Made by a program: the position numbers and the translations under genes. Positions 1 through 11,107 of a stretch of DNA of 64,000 nt are shown piece after piece; positions within the stretch are counted from its first letter, which is position 1, and each line of letters starts with the position of its first letter. This DNA comes from Adiantum capillus-veneris. Lineage: Eukaryota > Streptophyta > Polypodiopsida > Polypodiales > Pteridaceae. The stretch covers positions 8,478,648 to 8,542,647 of the forward strand of contig CM043968.1 in assembly GCA_014529385.2 (NCBI GenBank), written 5' to 3'. The notes under the pieces are model-generated. The model made no database searches. It had not been told where the DNA came from and saw only the letters and a program-made list of their open reading frames with translations.

Positions 1-3000
1 CAGGTAACTTATCTTCGTGAAACATCAGATTCTAGTTATGCAACTGTGTAAAGTTGTCCACTCAATTATTGCTGTTTTGACTGTTAGTGCTGCCTTCCTC
101 CTCATCTTTATGCGCACACATGTGAAGCCAGATTCAAGCATGCAGAACTTGGCACAGCAACCTCTTGGGATGATGGACTTCGGAGTTGTATGCAGACCTT
201 CCAGCACAAATGTTTCAATTTGTTTGTATGTAATTGTCACTCCTTTGTAGCCAGTTTCTTGAACAGAGTTGCCTATCAGAGGTGTCGATTGGAACATGAT
301 AGACATTGTTTTTTTGGTCTGTAGCTCGGTCCTTGGCTCCCTTTGCGGCTGTGATGTGCCTTGGTTTACTAGTGGCTGGCTGGCCTTTCTTTGCTGGTTG
401 GGCTGTCTTTGACTTGCTCGTTGCTTGGTTTCTCTTTGGTACCTATGTAAAAAGACAACTTATTGAGTGCTGATGGCTTGTGTAACTCAAATTCCTGCAT
501 GCCTTAAAAACATGTATCACAAGTGGCATAGAGTGCCTCGACTCTACTTAGCTACAAGATTCTGTATTTTAGTGTGAGAGCATGATTCATGGAAGATAAA
601 ACATACACAGTTAAACGTGACTCTATTTGTTGGCAGATGTCCAAGCACATTTTTTATTCATTGAAGCACATTTTCTTATCATTTAAACTGTATGGGGGTT
701 CTCTTTTCTTGCGCCGCAGCGCAATGCGTCTTGCTCGTCACTACAGTTCATGTTCCTCTCCTCAGTTAGATCCTAGTCCTCTCGGTACATGTCATGGACG
801 TTGCTAGATATTATGATATTTTTCCAAGTGTGTGGGCATATGCACATATGCTAGAAGTGAATGCCAAAGTTGAGGAACAACTGCAAGGATTTAAAATAAG
901 CAAAGAGTAGGAAGGATTTGGGGTACAGAGAATACTAGGAGTCACCAATTTTCTATCATTTTGTTTGCAAACAGTTATGTGGTTGCACCTACATTATCTC
1001 TATTTATTGACAACCCATGTAATTTCAAATATGTAGCCTCCATTTTTTGAGTGTAGATGATTCTACAGCTTGGTGATATTTCTTGTATTTTTGTGTCGCT
1101 CACAAAGCTCAAAACTAAGTGTAGGGTTTATAAATAATAGGCTTGACCAGTCAAATGCAAATCCTCGTTTTTTAAGCTCATTATGACAAATGGCTCTTTT
1201 GGCTTCATTTTGAGGGTTCCAAAGCTAGAGAGCAAGTCAAATCGAGCTTGTAAGGAGATCCATAGTTGTCATATCCTCTCAAAGAATCTATCTACGTGTA
1301 TTCTTCTCCTCGTAGATGTTCATTCATGCATAATGATTGAGGTTTCAAATAGAATCAATGGTTTAGTCTATTTTGCTTTGCGCATTTGCATTTGAAGTTG
1401 CGGATCAAGCTTGCTTGCTAATATAAGTGCTTAGTCCTTGTGTTGATTCCTTGAATCACCAACTATTTTTCATCTTAAGCATTAAAGTAGGTAGCACGCA
1501 TGGGCTGTTTATTCTTGCACACATTGACTTCTTGGCGCACGCATGGAGTAGCTATATCACCCTAGGTTGCATTGAGTGAGTTCATCAAGCATTTAAGCCA
1601 TTGAGCATTGCATGAGTATGAAAAGAGGAACTTTTAGCTTCCAAGTAAGTAGGTTTGGTACAGTTTGGGATGCATACTTTGCATCTCTTTAGACCACTGA
1701 TTTAGTGGTGTGTGTATATAACCTTCGCATTCTAGGTTAGGGTTAGCTTTTTTGTTTGTCGGATTTACAGATTATTAGTGTGAATGCTATGCTACCATTG
1801 TCACACAACTTTCTTTTGGTATTGTTGTCGGCAATGAGTGAAGATTAAAGCTTAGAAGTGGCATGCATTGCATGTTCTTTGGACTAACAATTCATTTGTT
1901 AGAGTAGATTAGAATAGGTAGTTAAAATTTTTTCCATTGAATTGGAGGAGGCTCCAAAATTCTCAAGTGTCTTGCAGTTGAGATTTTTTTTTTGTCAATT
2001 ATGTTCAAAGTTAATTGAGAGGAGCAATAGGTTAAGGATAGAACAAGGATTAGGTTGAGATGGGAATATAGGTAATTGTATAGAAAATTTCTTTTCAACT
2101 TTTCTACTTAGTGTAGAAGAAGTGTAATTTTCTTGTTTTTTGCGCTTTCAAATATTAATACAAGTCGTTATTGTCTATATAAGCACTAGGGCTTGTCCTA
2201 AAGGGGACAAAATATCATGACATTAGGACTAAAACTTTCATTCTCTTGCTTAATTAATTTATGAGCCCTTCGGATTTTTTTATGCACAAGGTGCACTTTT
2301 GGGATCTATAGTGGGTCAGAGAGTCTAAAGAACCTTGGGGACACATAGATCAACTTACAACTGCCTTTGGGTTTTTGTGGTGCAAAACAATTGAGCTGAT
2401 TTCGGCCTCAACTTTAAGTTAGCTAGTGGAAATTTTCATTGAGACCTTTTTCAAAAAAGGACACTTAGATGTTCTATTTTCTCAATCTTTAAATAAAATG
2501 CTAGATGATGTTTAGAAAATATTTCATAAAATTTGTTTACAAGCTTACAATATGTTATCAAAGTATCTAAAATATACATAATCTTTCACTTTTGAGCATA
2601 AACTCATATGAAACTATAATACTCGTGCAAAATAGCAGTTTAGTTGCACAGCTAACTTATGAGCCCAAAGCCACATTTATGAGCCATTATTGTAAAGTTT
2701 GCTATTATTTTGATCACCTTGAACATATATAGGTTCAAATTTATGTAGTTTGCTAATTTCCAAGTCCATGTGTGTAGTTATGAGATGAGCGGATAGGGGC
2801 TAAGTGCTTCCAAGTTGCATCAACATGACTCTAACCACCTGAGATCATTTATTTTTTATCACAAATCTTTGACTGAGATATAAAGGCCAATCTTTGTAAA
2901 AATTCTAAAGTTTTGGATAAAAGAACATGTTGTCTTTGAGCACTATGTACTCTCCCTCTTTCTTCTAATGCTTGTATCTCTCTAGTGGATTGTTTGTTTG

Positions 3001-4261
3001 GAGTGTCGGTTGCTTCTATGCATCCAAGGATGAATGAAAGATCTATATAAAAACATAGATTTCTATGAGTCACTTTAACAAATTCAAATAAGTCCCAAGT
3101 GTTTCCTTTCCAATAAACTAAGAGTTAACTTTCCAAGCCATCACTAAAAGCGTTTTAACCTTGGAAGAAATAAAGAGGATAAGCATTGCTAAGAAAACTT
3201 TCTCAATTGTCAAACCACAATTACCGAAGGCATCAGCTAAGTGATAGCCCACCAATGAGCTTCTAGTCATTACGCATCCATATTCGAATGTATTGAAGCT
3301 AAGAACATATTTGGAAGAGGGATTCCAATTTAGTATAAGAAATGTAAATGATTCCCAAGCGAATAAGAGGAAGAAGAAGAAGAAGAGGATTTTAACGTGG
3401 TAGCATCCCATCCATAACCTTCCCAGTCAAGCAAAAGCAATGATTGAATTAGAGGCCAAAGCACCCTGGCATTTTAAAGGTCTTGCCAAAATCAAAGCAA
3501 GCAAGATAACCACTTCTAAAATAGTACATGCATGCTCATCAAAGAGTTTGCCAACCACAACCATTCAAGTTAAGTGCACTCCTTCTATTTACAAGCTTCC
3601 CAAGTAAAGGTGATAAGACTTGACAAGCCAAGATCATGTAACATCATAGTAAGTGAACTCCATCCAACATAGACATATCTCAACAATATGGTACAGCAAA
3701 AGAGTTCCAAAAGTAATCCTAGTTCTATGAGTCATTCCAAGATAATAATTATCAAGCACCTATTCATATTGTAGCAAGAGAATGTGAGCTAGTCATAGCA
3801 ACATAACAAGGTGAGGGAGCCCAAAGCTTGTTAGCGGTGAGAGACATCCACACCATTTCAAGACAAGAAAACTCTAAGCAGAGGCCAAGGTATCAAGCTA
3901 GTTTCTTAGTATTGCCCCAATTTAGAATGCAAATATACAAATAGTTTTATATATGTATAAAAATTGAAGGGAAACTCTACTAGCATGTACCTTTATAGCT
4001 AAGCGCATCTTATTCATCAACAACCCATCTGATCAAGGTGCTACCATAAAGGAGAGTATTAGAATATCATCACCGATAAAATGGGGTTTCCCAACACAAT
4101 TCAAGGATTTATTTAAGAAAAACATGATCAAAAGGTTGTCAAAACTTGTTGCAAAGTAGATGATTGAAATTCGTTTTTGGCTTTGATGGCCATAACTTGA
4201 CCATAATACAAAAATGGACATAACTAGTTCAATTTTCATCCAAAATTCACCATTAGACCTA
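1..4261. other. AT-rich DNA with no recognisable gene
   Basis: I found no protein family, RNA gene or complete transposon here. Reading frames are short and interrupted on both strands. Pieces of 3352-3410 (an AAG-rich stretch followed by an AACGTGGTAG-like sequence) resemble 34297-34343, which suggests old dispersed repeats. The first bases (CAG followed by GTAACTT) look like an exon end followed by a splice donor, but with no neighbouring coding similarity I do not call a gene. Confidence 0.5.
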
Positions 4262-4396
4262 GCAAGCAATTTTGGAATTAGGGTACATGGATCGTGGCCA
4301 AATATTTTTGGCAAAAAACACTTTTGAAGATAGGGATTGGATCAACATGATGAGTAAGCCATAAGGCTACAATTTTTTGCTATTTGGATCATTAGT
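4262..4396. repeat. dispersed repeat, copy 1
   Basis: This stretch is clearly similar by eye to 34032-34166. Both share AGGGTACATGGATC, then a TTTTTGGC block, TAGGGATTGGATCA, CATGATGAGTA and finally TTTTGCTATTTGG, in the same order and spacing. It carries no coding signal. It is probably a fragment of an unidentified repeat family; the parent element is not visible in the window. Confidence 0.6.
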
Positions 4397-4642
4397 TTGG
4401 ATTTTAAGCTAGATTTTGTAATTTTCAGAGACTTAAGTAGAGACTTGGATTTTGTTGGGGTTTTTGAGTTCCAAATTTGAAAACAACATGGCTTTGAATG
4501 TACCTATGCTCTAATGCAGGTTTTTGTGGTCAAAGTAAGATTTTAAGGAGGAACACGGATTACAGTCCATCACTTTGGGATCTGGGGATGAAACTCATAC
4601 ACTTGCATTAACAAACTATTCTAAGCCTATAGGGCCTTAACG

Positions 4643-5088
4643 TTCAAAGAAAATTATTGGGTCTTACTTAAGTTTCCCAAGGCTCGATTGAGACAAACGA
4701 CGGACAAAAATCCTACGGGCCATCGAAAGTATTATGCTAAACTAGCAAAAAGATACTATGGTCCTTTTCAAATCTTGAAGCCAATCAATGACATGGCTTA
4801 TCAACTCAAGTTGCCCAACCATTGGCTCATACACAATGCTTTTCGTGTGAGCCTACTTAAGCCCTACAAAGGAGAGTCACCAACAGAACCAATTATTGAA
4901 GACCCTCCATAAATCGAAGACCAAGAAGAGGTGCTGCAACCCAAAGCTATCCTTCGGCATGAAGACAAGTACTATGACATGGTAAGATTATATGACGGTA
5001 TCTTATTAAGTTCAAAATTTATCCTTTTGAAGATGCTAGATGGATGCAAGGAATACAGTTTAAGGATCCCAATGCTACACTAGAGTAA
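4643..5088 (+). pseudogene. Ty3/gypsy integrase C-terminus with chromodomain-like tail (fragment A')
   Basis: This is the last part of a chromovirus pol gene. The GPY/F module of integrase is readable (YYGPFQILKPI, then LKLP, then WLIHNAFRVSLLKPYKG), followed by a frameshift and a tail ending IKFKIYPFEDARWMQ, which resembles a plant chromovirus chromodomain. The stop is the TAA at 5086-5088. In the family this tail helps to steer integration. Everything upstream of residue FKENYWVLLKF is missing, so it starts as a fragment. It lies on the opposite strand to element A next door but appears to be the same family, because the LTR that follows it matches A's LTR start. Confidence 0.8.
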
Positions 5089-5410
5089 GCAAATGTTTCT
5101 AAATGAACAATGCTTTTGTCTTATAAGACTAATCCTCTTGTGTGCACAAATTTAAATAGTATGCATTCATAGAATCATGTTTGTGACAACGACGTCACTC
5201 AAACACCAAGTAGAATTTGTCACTCTACTTTGGAAGTATGATGTGGACTAAAGAGCAGACATGCTTGCGGCAATGACGTCTCCCAAGCACCAAATGGACT
5301 AATCATCCATTCCGAAACGATGTCGTAGGGTGAAAAGGGATCCTCTACAACGTAGACTAATCACTAAGACTTTATCTCTTCTACCTCATAGTCGAGTACG
5401 ACTATGATTT

Positions 5411-5424
5411 CAAGAGAGAGGTAA
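5411..5424 (+). promoter_or_regulatory. polypurine tract of fragment A'
   Basis: A purine-rich run (CAAGAGAGAGGTAA) lies directly before TGTCATAAAATC, the LTR start. In LTR elements this tract primes plus-strand DNA synthesis. Its place, after integrase and before a TG-starting LTR, supports the call. Confidence 0.6.
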
Positions 5425-5461
5425 TGTCATAAAATCTAATATCTAACCAACCCAAATGATT
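5425..5461 (+). repeat. first 37 bp of an A-family LTR, truncated
   Basis: This matches, in opposite orientation, the LTR start at 22487 reading down (TGTCATTAAATCTAATATC there, TGTCATAAAATCTAATATC here). The match ends at AAATGATT, where the sequence switches abruptly into the minus-strand integrase of element A. The LTR is cut after about 37 bp, marking a rearrangement breakpoint. Confidence 0.75.
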
Positions 5462-5926
5462 CTAGATTTTCAAAGAGACCTTTCCAAAAACTACTGGTCA
5501 TTTTAGAATCTCTATCTGACACGATGGATGTTGATAATCCATGGTGTTTGAAAATATGAGATATGAAGAGGGTTGCTATTTGGTGTGCCTTTATAGTCTT
5601 TTTTCCATGAATAAAGTGTGCTTGCTTGCTAAACCTGTCAACTATTGTCCATATTCCCGTATTCCGATGAATAGACTTGGATAATCCAAAGATAAAATCC
5701 ATGGATATACTCTCCCATGGTGAATTAGGGATTGGCAATGGCTGGTGTAATTCAGGTTTCTTCCCTCTAGCATACTTAGTCTTTTGGCATACCACATTTT
5801 GAAGCATACTCTTGTATGTCCACTTTCATGGTAGGCCAATAGAAATACGTCTCTATTCCTTAAAGAGTAGGTTGAATGCCTCTATGCCCCGCATATGGAG
5901 GAGCATGGGACTCATACATGACTTTC
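5462..5926 (-). pseudogene. integrase of element A, truncated
   Basis: The zinc-binding region is recognisable (CHAPPYAGHRG-type text near 5890-5930), followed by the catalytic core with SMDFIFGLSKS (first catalytic Asp), FSKQAHFI, and a second Asp in IVSDRDSKMTSSFWK. The expected third catalytic residue (Glu in the FHPQSDGQTE-type motif) is missing because the sequence switches after FENLES into an inverted LTR fragment. The frame is also shifted near 5810. It is non-functional. The family catalyses insertion of the cDNA into chromosomes. Confidence 0.85.
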
Positions 5927-6660
5927 TCACGATGGGAGTGGGGTAACACATAGCCTGTTGCCATGGAGAAGATAACCATCCTGCAAGGTGAATGGTTCCT
6001 CTTTCTTTCCCAAAGCAAGGGCTGACACTATGACTTTAAAGTCGGGGTCAAAAGCACACTCATATGTCTTAGAAGATAGATCATTGTGAGTTGCTATAAA
6101 CACTGCATTAACTTTTGGTCGTCGTGAAAGTGCATTGGCCACTTGATTGTGCTTACCAGCAATATGAGCAATATGAAAATAAAATTGCAAAAGAAAATTG
6201 GCCCACGTCATTTGTTTGTTGAAAAGCTTGGTTTGCGTCATGAAGTACTTAAGACTTTGGTGGTCTGTTTGTAAAATGAATGGAGTCCCCAATAAATAGT
6301 GTGTCCATGTGTCTAAGGCATGTAGAACAGCTAAAAGCTTGTTCTTATAAATGCCAAAGACCCGTTCATCCTATTGAGCCTTCAACTCTCATATGCTATG
6401 GCATGCCCTTCTTGAAGCAAGACTGCTCCAAGGCAATCACCAAAAGCATCACATTGGACCTCAAATGGCTTTGAGAGATCCGAAAGCATGAGGACTAGTT
6501 GAGAGGTAAGCTTCTCTTTGAGCTTGTCAAAAGCATTTTGCTCCTTAGCAATCCATAAATACTTAACATTCTTCTTTGTTAAGTCATGTAATGGTTCTGC
6601 TATTTAAGAAAATTTTACTATGAAGCGTCTATAGTATGTACACATACCAATAAAGCTTCT
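5927..6660 (-). pseudogene. RNase H of element A, broken
   Basis: The clear part (6292-5927) contains FILQTDHQSLKYFMTQ, then QMTWANFLLQFYF, then KHNQVANALSRRP, the standard C-terminal half of Ty3/gypsy RNase H. Upstream (about 6300-6660) the same domain can be followed in fragments with frameshifts and stops. The enzyme degrades the RNA template during reverse transcription. It lies between RT and integrase as expected. No intact frame survives. Confidence 0.8.
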
Positions 6661-6682
6661 TAGGTCATGTAGATTCCTTGGA

Positions 6683-7911
6683 TTAGCCATGCTTTATTAC
6701 CTCTAACTTCAATGGATCCATATGGATACCATCTTCAGAGATAATATGACCTAAGTATTGAATCTCTTGAAGGAAAAATTCACTTTCCTTTTGGTTGAAA
6801 AAAAGCTTGTTCTCCCTCAATGCTTGAAAAATCACTTGGAGATGTTGCTTGTGTTCCTCCAAGGACTTGGATGATATCATCAAGTGAATTTGCAATAGGG
6901 TCTAAATATTTTCTCCATCAAACGATTGAATGTGGTTGGTGCATTGGTCAAGCCAAAAGACGTGACAAGATATTCATAAAGATCAAACGTTGTACGAAAT
7001 GCGGTCTTTAGAATATCTTCATCCACTATCCTTATTTGATGATAGCCACTTTTAAGGTCAATCCTACTGAAGTAGGTAGAGCCTTGTAGCTTATCAAACA
7101 GACCTTCTACCCGAGGCACGGGAAATCGGTTTTTGATAGTGATATGATTTAGTGCTCGATAGTCCACACACATACCATCTCTCTTTTGCACTAAAAGAAC
7201 TTGAGAACAAAAGAGAGAGGAGCTAGGCCTCGCCATCCCTTTGTCTACCAATTCTTGTACTTGCCTCATGATCTCCTCTTGTTGAGCTTGGGAAACTCGA
7301 TAAGGAGGCTTATTAGGTGGTGAGCTTCCTGGTAGGAGCTCAATTTGATGGTCATCATCCCCTTGTTTTGGAGGTAAGTCCGTAGGGATATCATCGATAA
7401 AAACATCTTGGAATCCATTTAAAAAAGTAGACAAGTCTAACTCTTCTTGATTCCTACCATTTTCATTTGATAAATCATTAGCATCACTAACGGATTCTTT
7501 GACAAAAATCATGTACGCAAAAATCGAGCTTTTCATTGACTTATCAAAAGCCGATGAATTTACAAGTGGTATAGTACGGCCAGACTCATTAGCATCTATA
7601 TACATGATCTTTTCCCTGTAGGTGAAGTAGATTTTTCTTTCAGGGAACTTCATGTTGGTAGCCATGCGGTTAAACCATGGTGCCCTTAGGATAGCATCCT
7701 CATGGTGGAGAGGAGAGATAAAAAAGTCTTCTTTGTCGACATAGCTTTGGACATGAACCCTCAACTTCCCAATCAAGGGAGTAATGGAAGATTGTTGTCC
7801 CTTGAAAGATGTGTCAGCAATTACAATATCTCCCATCTCAAAAGCTTGAATGCTCAAATTGGTGGCCAACTCCATTAATATGAAGTTGTGAGTAGAGCCA
7901 GGGTCAAACAA
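6683..7911 (-). pseudogene. protease and reverse transcriptase of element A
   Basis: A 343-codon open stretch (7911-6880) begins inside the aspartic protease ([10 protein letters not shown], with DPG in place of the usual DSG/DTG), continues through the linker ([10 protein letters not shown]) and covers RT motifs ([43 protein letters not shown]). At FRPYCKF the frame stops; only a remnant LDDI-like catalytic site is left before the thumb region (KSLEEHKQHLQVIFQALREN, 6895-6683), so several residues around the YVDD box are deleted. Polymerase activity is therefore lost. This is the least damaged gene of the element. Confidence 0.9.
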
Positions 7912-7959
7912 GATGAAGGCATCATGTTCCCTTACCTTTCCCCAAGCATAGGAGAGAGG

Positions 7960-9344
7960 TGATCCTTTGCAATGAGCATCCTTTTTTGGAGCTTCGATGG
8001 TGGAAGCTCTAGGAGTCTCACTCCGGGCATTTCTCTTGGGGCAAGAACGATAGCCATGTCCTTGATCCGCACACTTAAAACACTTATGGTCCTTGCAAAA
8101 AGATTCAAGCTCTTCAGGAGAGAGTTTGTTTTTACCTTTGTAAACTCCCTTCTCCTTGACCGATTGTTGTTGTTGTTGTTATTGGAATTGCCTTGGGAAG
8201 AATCTTGGGCATTGGTTTTTCCCTTTTGTCTTGGTTTTCCATGGGCTTGACATTCCGTCTAGCCCCTTGTTAGAAATTGATGCGGGAAGCAACCATGGTT
8301 GGCGGATTACTTCATTGATAGAACCATGCCATTGGGAGTTCTTCAGGTAATCCTGCACAAAATTGTTGCTTTTGCTCGGCGAAGTCTATCTTTGGAAGAC
8401 AGTAGCCTTGAGATGTAATTTCCAAAACTTGTCCACATATTTGTGATTAGACTCATGGAAGAGAATCTTCAAACTGCACCATCATTCGGTAAATACTTTG
8501 TCCTTTGCATCGCTTGCAAGGAATTGCTTCATGATGGAAACTCATAGAGGTTTCCATTTCTTTGGGGCTTTGCCATTGCCACGAAGGCTAGCCCACCATT
8601 TACAAGATGATTTCTGGAAGTGCATAGCTACATGATGTAGCTTAGAGGACTCTGTGAAGCCTTCGTCTCCAAAGGCCGCATCAAATTGTTGCATGAAGGC
8701 CAATACTTTGTTGGTGGCACCGAAGGTGCCATCATAGTTGAGAAAGAGATACTCTTTCCTCCCTCTTTGAACTTCTTGAGCTTTTGTGACCTTTGCCATG
8801 CAGGGTATGATTTACGATGTCCTCCCCTCTTGTATTCTCTAGGAGAATAGCCATAGCTTTCGTCGGAAGAGGAGGAAGGTGAAGAAGAAGGAGAAGAGGG
8901 TGACCTCTTTCTTGACCTTTTCTTCCTTTGTTTCCTCTCTTCCCTTTTGGAGTGACAAGGAGAAGGACTGTGTGTTGACCATTCCCTCTTGGGAGGAGTT
9001 GGCGATCATCTAGACCGTCGTCTTCATGGAGCCACATCTTCAGAGGAACTTAGGGATTCATTACTTTCTTGTTCTTTGGATTCCTCCTCTCGTATGGGAG
9101 AGAGTCTTCTTTTGGGGGTCTCATCAAGAGGCCTCCTAAGCTCTCTCTCCTCTTGGAGAGGAAGGGAAATCCCATAAGCACTAAGTTGTTGAGTAACTTC
9201 GGCTTGCAAAGCAGGGTTGCCCATAGCTTGCTGCAACCTAGTAACAAGATAATTGATAAACATGGGGGCATCATCATTAGCAGCTTCATGTGCAAAATCA
9301 AAGTTATCAATGTTCGTTCTACTCTCTTGGTTATTGTCAACCAT
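7960..9344 (-). pseudogene. gag of element A
   Basis: The start is an ATG at 9344, about 390 bases after the primer binding site. The N-terminus (MVDNNQESRTNIDNF) runs open to 9024, then shifts frame. The capsid-like core is readable at 8799-8542 (LAFMQQFDAAFGDEGF, KLHHVAMHFQ, CKWWASLRG). A CCHC zinc knuckle, [14 protein letters not shown], lies at about 8082-8041 and would bind element RNA. Asn- and Ser-rich linkers separate these parts. The gene is broken by at least two frameshifts and several stops. Confidence 0.8.
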
Positions 9345-9740
9345 GCTAATTTATACTTGTGTGTTTTCTTAGTGTATTCTTTGGCAATTCAAAACCTTAG
9401 TTGCTACTCCTCTTAGCCTTTGAAAATTAGAACTTAAGTATCTACACCCACGGTTCAAATTGGTTAATTATAGAGAGTAGTGGAGTAGGTCTAACATAGT
9501 AGAATTGCCGAGGGATAGCTCCTTTCGGACTCCTTATGGCTCAATAATGGTAAAGCCGTAGGCAAGTCTAAAAACACCCCATTATTAAGACCAAATCTCC
9601 CGAGGTGTGCACCATATCCCACATAGTGGGCTCAACAAAACTGATAATAGATCCCAGTCCCACTTACCCTAGTATAATTAACAACCATTAATAGGCTAAT
9701 TAAGGACCTATCTTCTTAAGCAAGAAAAGAGAAACCAAAT

Positions 9741-9752
9741 GCTCTGATACCA
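9741..9752 (-). promoter_or_regulatory. primer binding site of element A (initiator tRNA-Met type)
   Basis: The minus strand reads TGGTATCAGAGC, the usual plant primer site complementary to the 3' end of initiator tRNA-Met. One base separates it from the LTR end (CATTACA). It marks the start of minus-strand DNA synthesis and fixes the orientation of element A. Confidence 0.92.
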
Positions 9753-9753
9753 A

Positions 9754-10431
9754 TGTAATGGAAATGGCTTTTGAACTTTGAGGATAGCGGAATTAAGAGA
9801 ATTAGAGTGAGCATTTTTGTGAGGTTACTTTGAGAACATAGAGGGTGAACTTAATTGATGATAGCAACATAAACATAGTACTTAATTAACTTGGCATGAA
9901 CAATACTTTTGCAAGAGAGAGAGTATTAGAGAACATGACAATAGTTGAGGACCAGATTTACTTGGAGCCCCCCCTCCAAAAGGCGTTTGTATTATAGATT
10001 CTCCCATCAAGAGAGACTTGGTACAATACAATCTTTGTGTTCCTTGTGACATGTTTGATGCAATGAAGATGAAAGGCTTCATGCATCACGAGCATAACAT
10101 ACACTTTGCAAAAAGTATTAACTATCCCAAGCCTCAGTCCCAAGGCCTCAAACACCTTCAAAGGTCGAGAGAGCTAGCGGGGAATGAGGGTAGGAAAGAG
10201 GAAGAAGAATCATCCATAGGACAAAGAAATAATTCCTTACGTATCATCACTCTTCTTGCTTAGCATAGCATAATAGCATCGTAATGAAGATGAAGAAGAT
10301 GGCAAGCTTAAGCATTGAAGCATGGCTGTTGGTTGGATTTGCATTCCATAGCCAAGAGTGTTGGTGTAAGCTCTCAACTTCTCAACAAGCTTGGAGAAGG
10401 AGATGGAGCTCTTGCACTTTGCACTTCACAC

Positions 10432-10518
<87 letters not shown>
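9754..10518 (-). repeat. 5' LTR of element A, downstream half
   Basis: This half ends (minus strand) in CATTACA directly before the primer site. It contains a GA tract (about 10436-10463) followed by a GT tract (about 10465-10520) at its upstream edge. The remainder of the LTR is at 21749-22487, beyond the inserted element B. The joined LTR would be about 1.5 kb, counting the GTGTG duplication once. No coding sequence is present. Confidence 0.82.

Positions 10519-10520
<2 letters not shown>
10436..10520. repeat. compound microsatellite (GA)n(GT)n
   Basis: About 14 GA units are followed directly by about 28 GT units. It belongs to element A's LTR and is the landing site of element B, whose left LTR begins at 10519. 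The open frames across it are low-complexity artefacts. Confidence 0.95.
10514..10518. other. target-site duplication of element B, left copy
   Basis: GTGTG directly precedes the left LTR. The same five bases follow the right LTR at 21749-21753. Five base pairs is the usual duplication for Ty3/gypsy integrase. Because it lies in a GT repeat, the match is partly expected, but the right copy has only these bases before unique sequence. Confidence 0.85.
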
Positions 10521-10524
<4 letters not shown>

Positions 10525-11033
10525 CGGCCGAGACAGTTTCACTAAGTGGGAACGCTCTCTTACGAGACGGGCAGGGAATTAGTCAGTAATTACTACGGTA
10601 ATTACCATGGTAAACCCAAGGCATATAAATAGGGCCCATTACATTGTAGTCGGGTTAGCATTTGGGTTAGCGTAATCGTGAGCATAGTTGGGTTAGCATT
10701 TTGGCGGCATTTGTACTTGAGTTGTCAATCATTGGCAATTGTTGTCGGCTGTACTCTATCTTTTTGTTTGTAAGCCACATCATACTCATTATAATCTTTC
10801 ATCTGTATTTCCAATCACGACAGATATTCGAGTTACACTTACTTTGTATTCAGTACTCTGAATCTGAATCTGAATATTATTCTCAGTACATAGTTTAGTT
10901 CTTATTCCAGTAGATAAATTCCAGTTCGGTTTCTGATCCTCTGTCCAGTCTACTGTCTGAACTAATACATCACCAATAGCTGAAATCTTCTAACACTGGA
11001 ATTAGCTATCTCAAGAGATCAGCTCCAATTCCA
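10519..11033 (+). repeat. 5' LTR of element B
   Basis: It starts TGTAGACGGCCGAGAC and ends CTCCAATTCCA. It matches 21270-21748 over its whole length, with indels that make it 36 bp longer (an extra GGGTTAGC-type unit near 10660 and an insertion near 10745). A TATAAATAG box is at 10624-10632. Just upstream are two overlapping palindromes, GGTAATTACC and TTACCATGGTAA (10597-10613), kept in both LTRs. Confidence 0.95.
10624..10632 (+). promoter_or_regulatory. TATA box of element B 5' LTR
   Basis: TATAAATAG is present in both LTRs at the same relative place (also 21375-21383). It would direct transcription of the element RNA starting about 30 bases downstream. Function is inferred from position and sequence only. 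Confidence 0.65.
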
Positions 11034-11056
11034 TTTTGGCGATCACGGTGGCTAGA
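11034..11056 (+). promoter_or_regulatory. likely primer binding site of element B
   Basis: Directly after the LTR end the sequence reads TTTTGGCGATCACGGTGGCT. A TGGCG start is common for primer sites in Athila/Tat elements. I could not match the rest to a particular tRNA from memory, so the tRNA is left open. Position is the main support. Confidence 0.5.
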
Positions 11057-11107
11057 GCTGAAGCTCGTTGACTGAAATACTCTTCTCCTAGTTGGAAGTT
11101 TTCAGCA

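Noticed and set aside
17-306. Two overlapping open frames (77 and 93 codons) at the left edge
   Set aside because: They overlap on opposite strands, show no family similarity and have ordinary length for AT-rich DNA.
3118-3411. 97-codon minus-strand frame with a hydrophobic stretch
   Set aside because: The Phe run is the AAG repeat read backwards; no motif or context supports a protein.
7972-9416. Plus-strand frames opposite gag of element A
   Set aside because: They are shadows; the minus-strand gag and zinc knuckle explain the region.
10315-10582. Plus-strand frames rich in Arg-Glu and Val-Cys
   Set aside because: They are translations of the GA/GT microsatellite.
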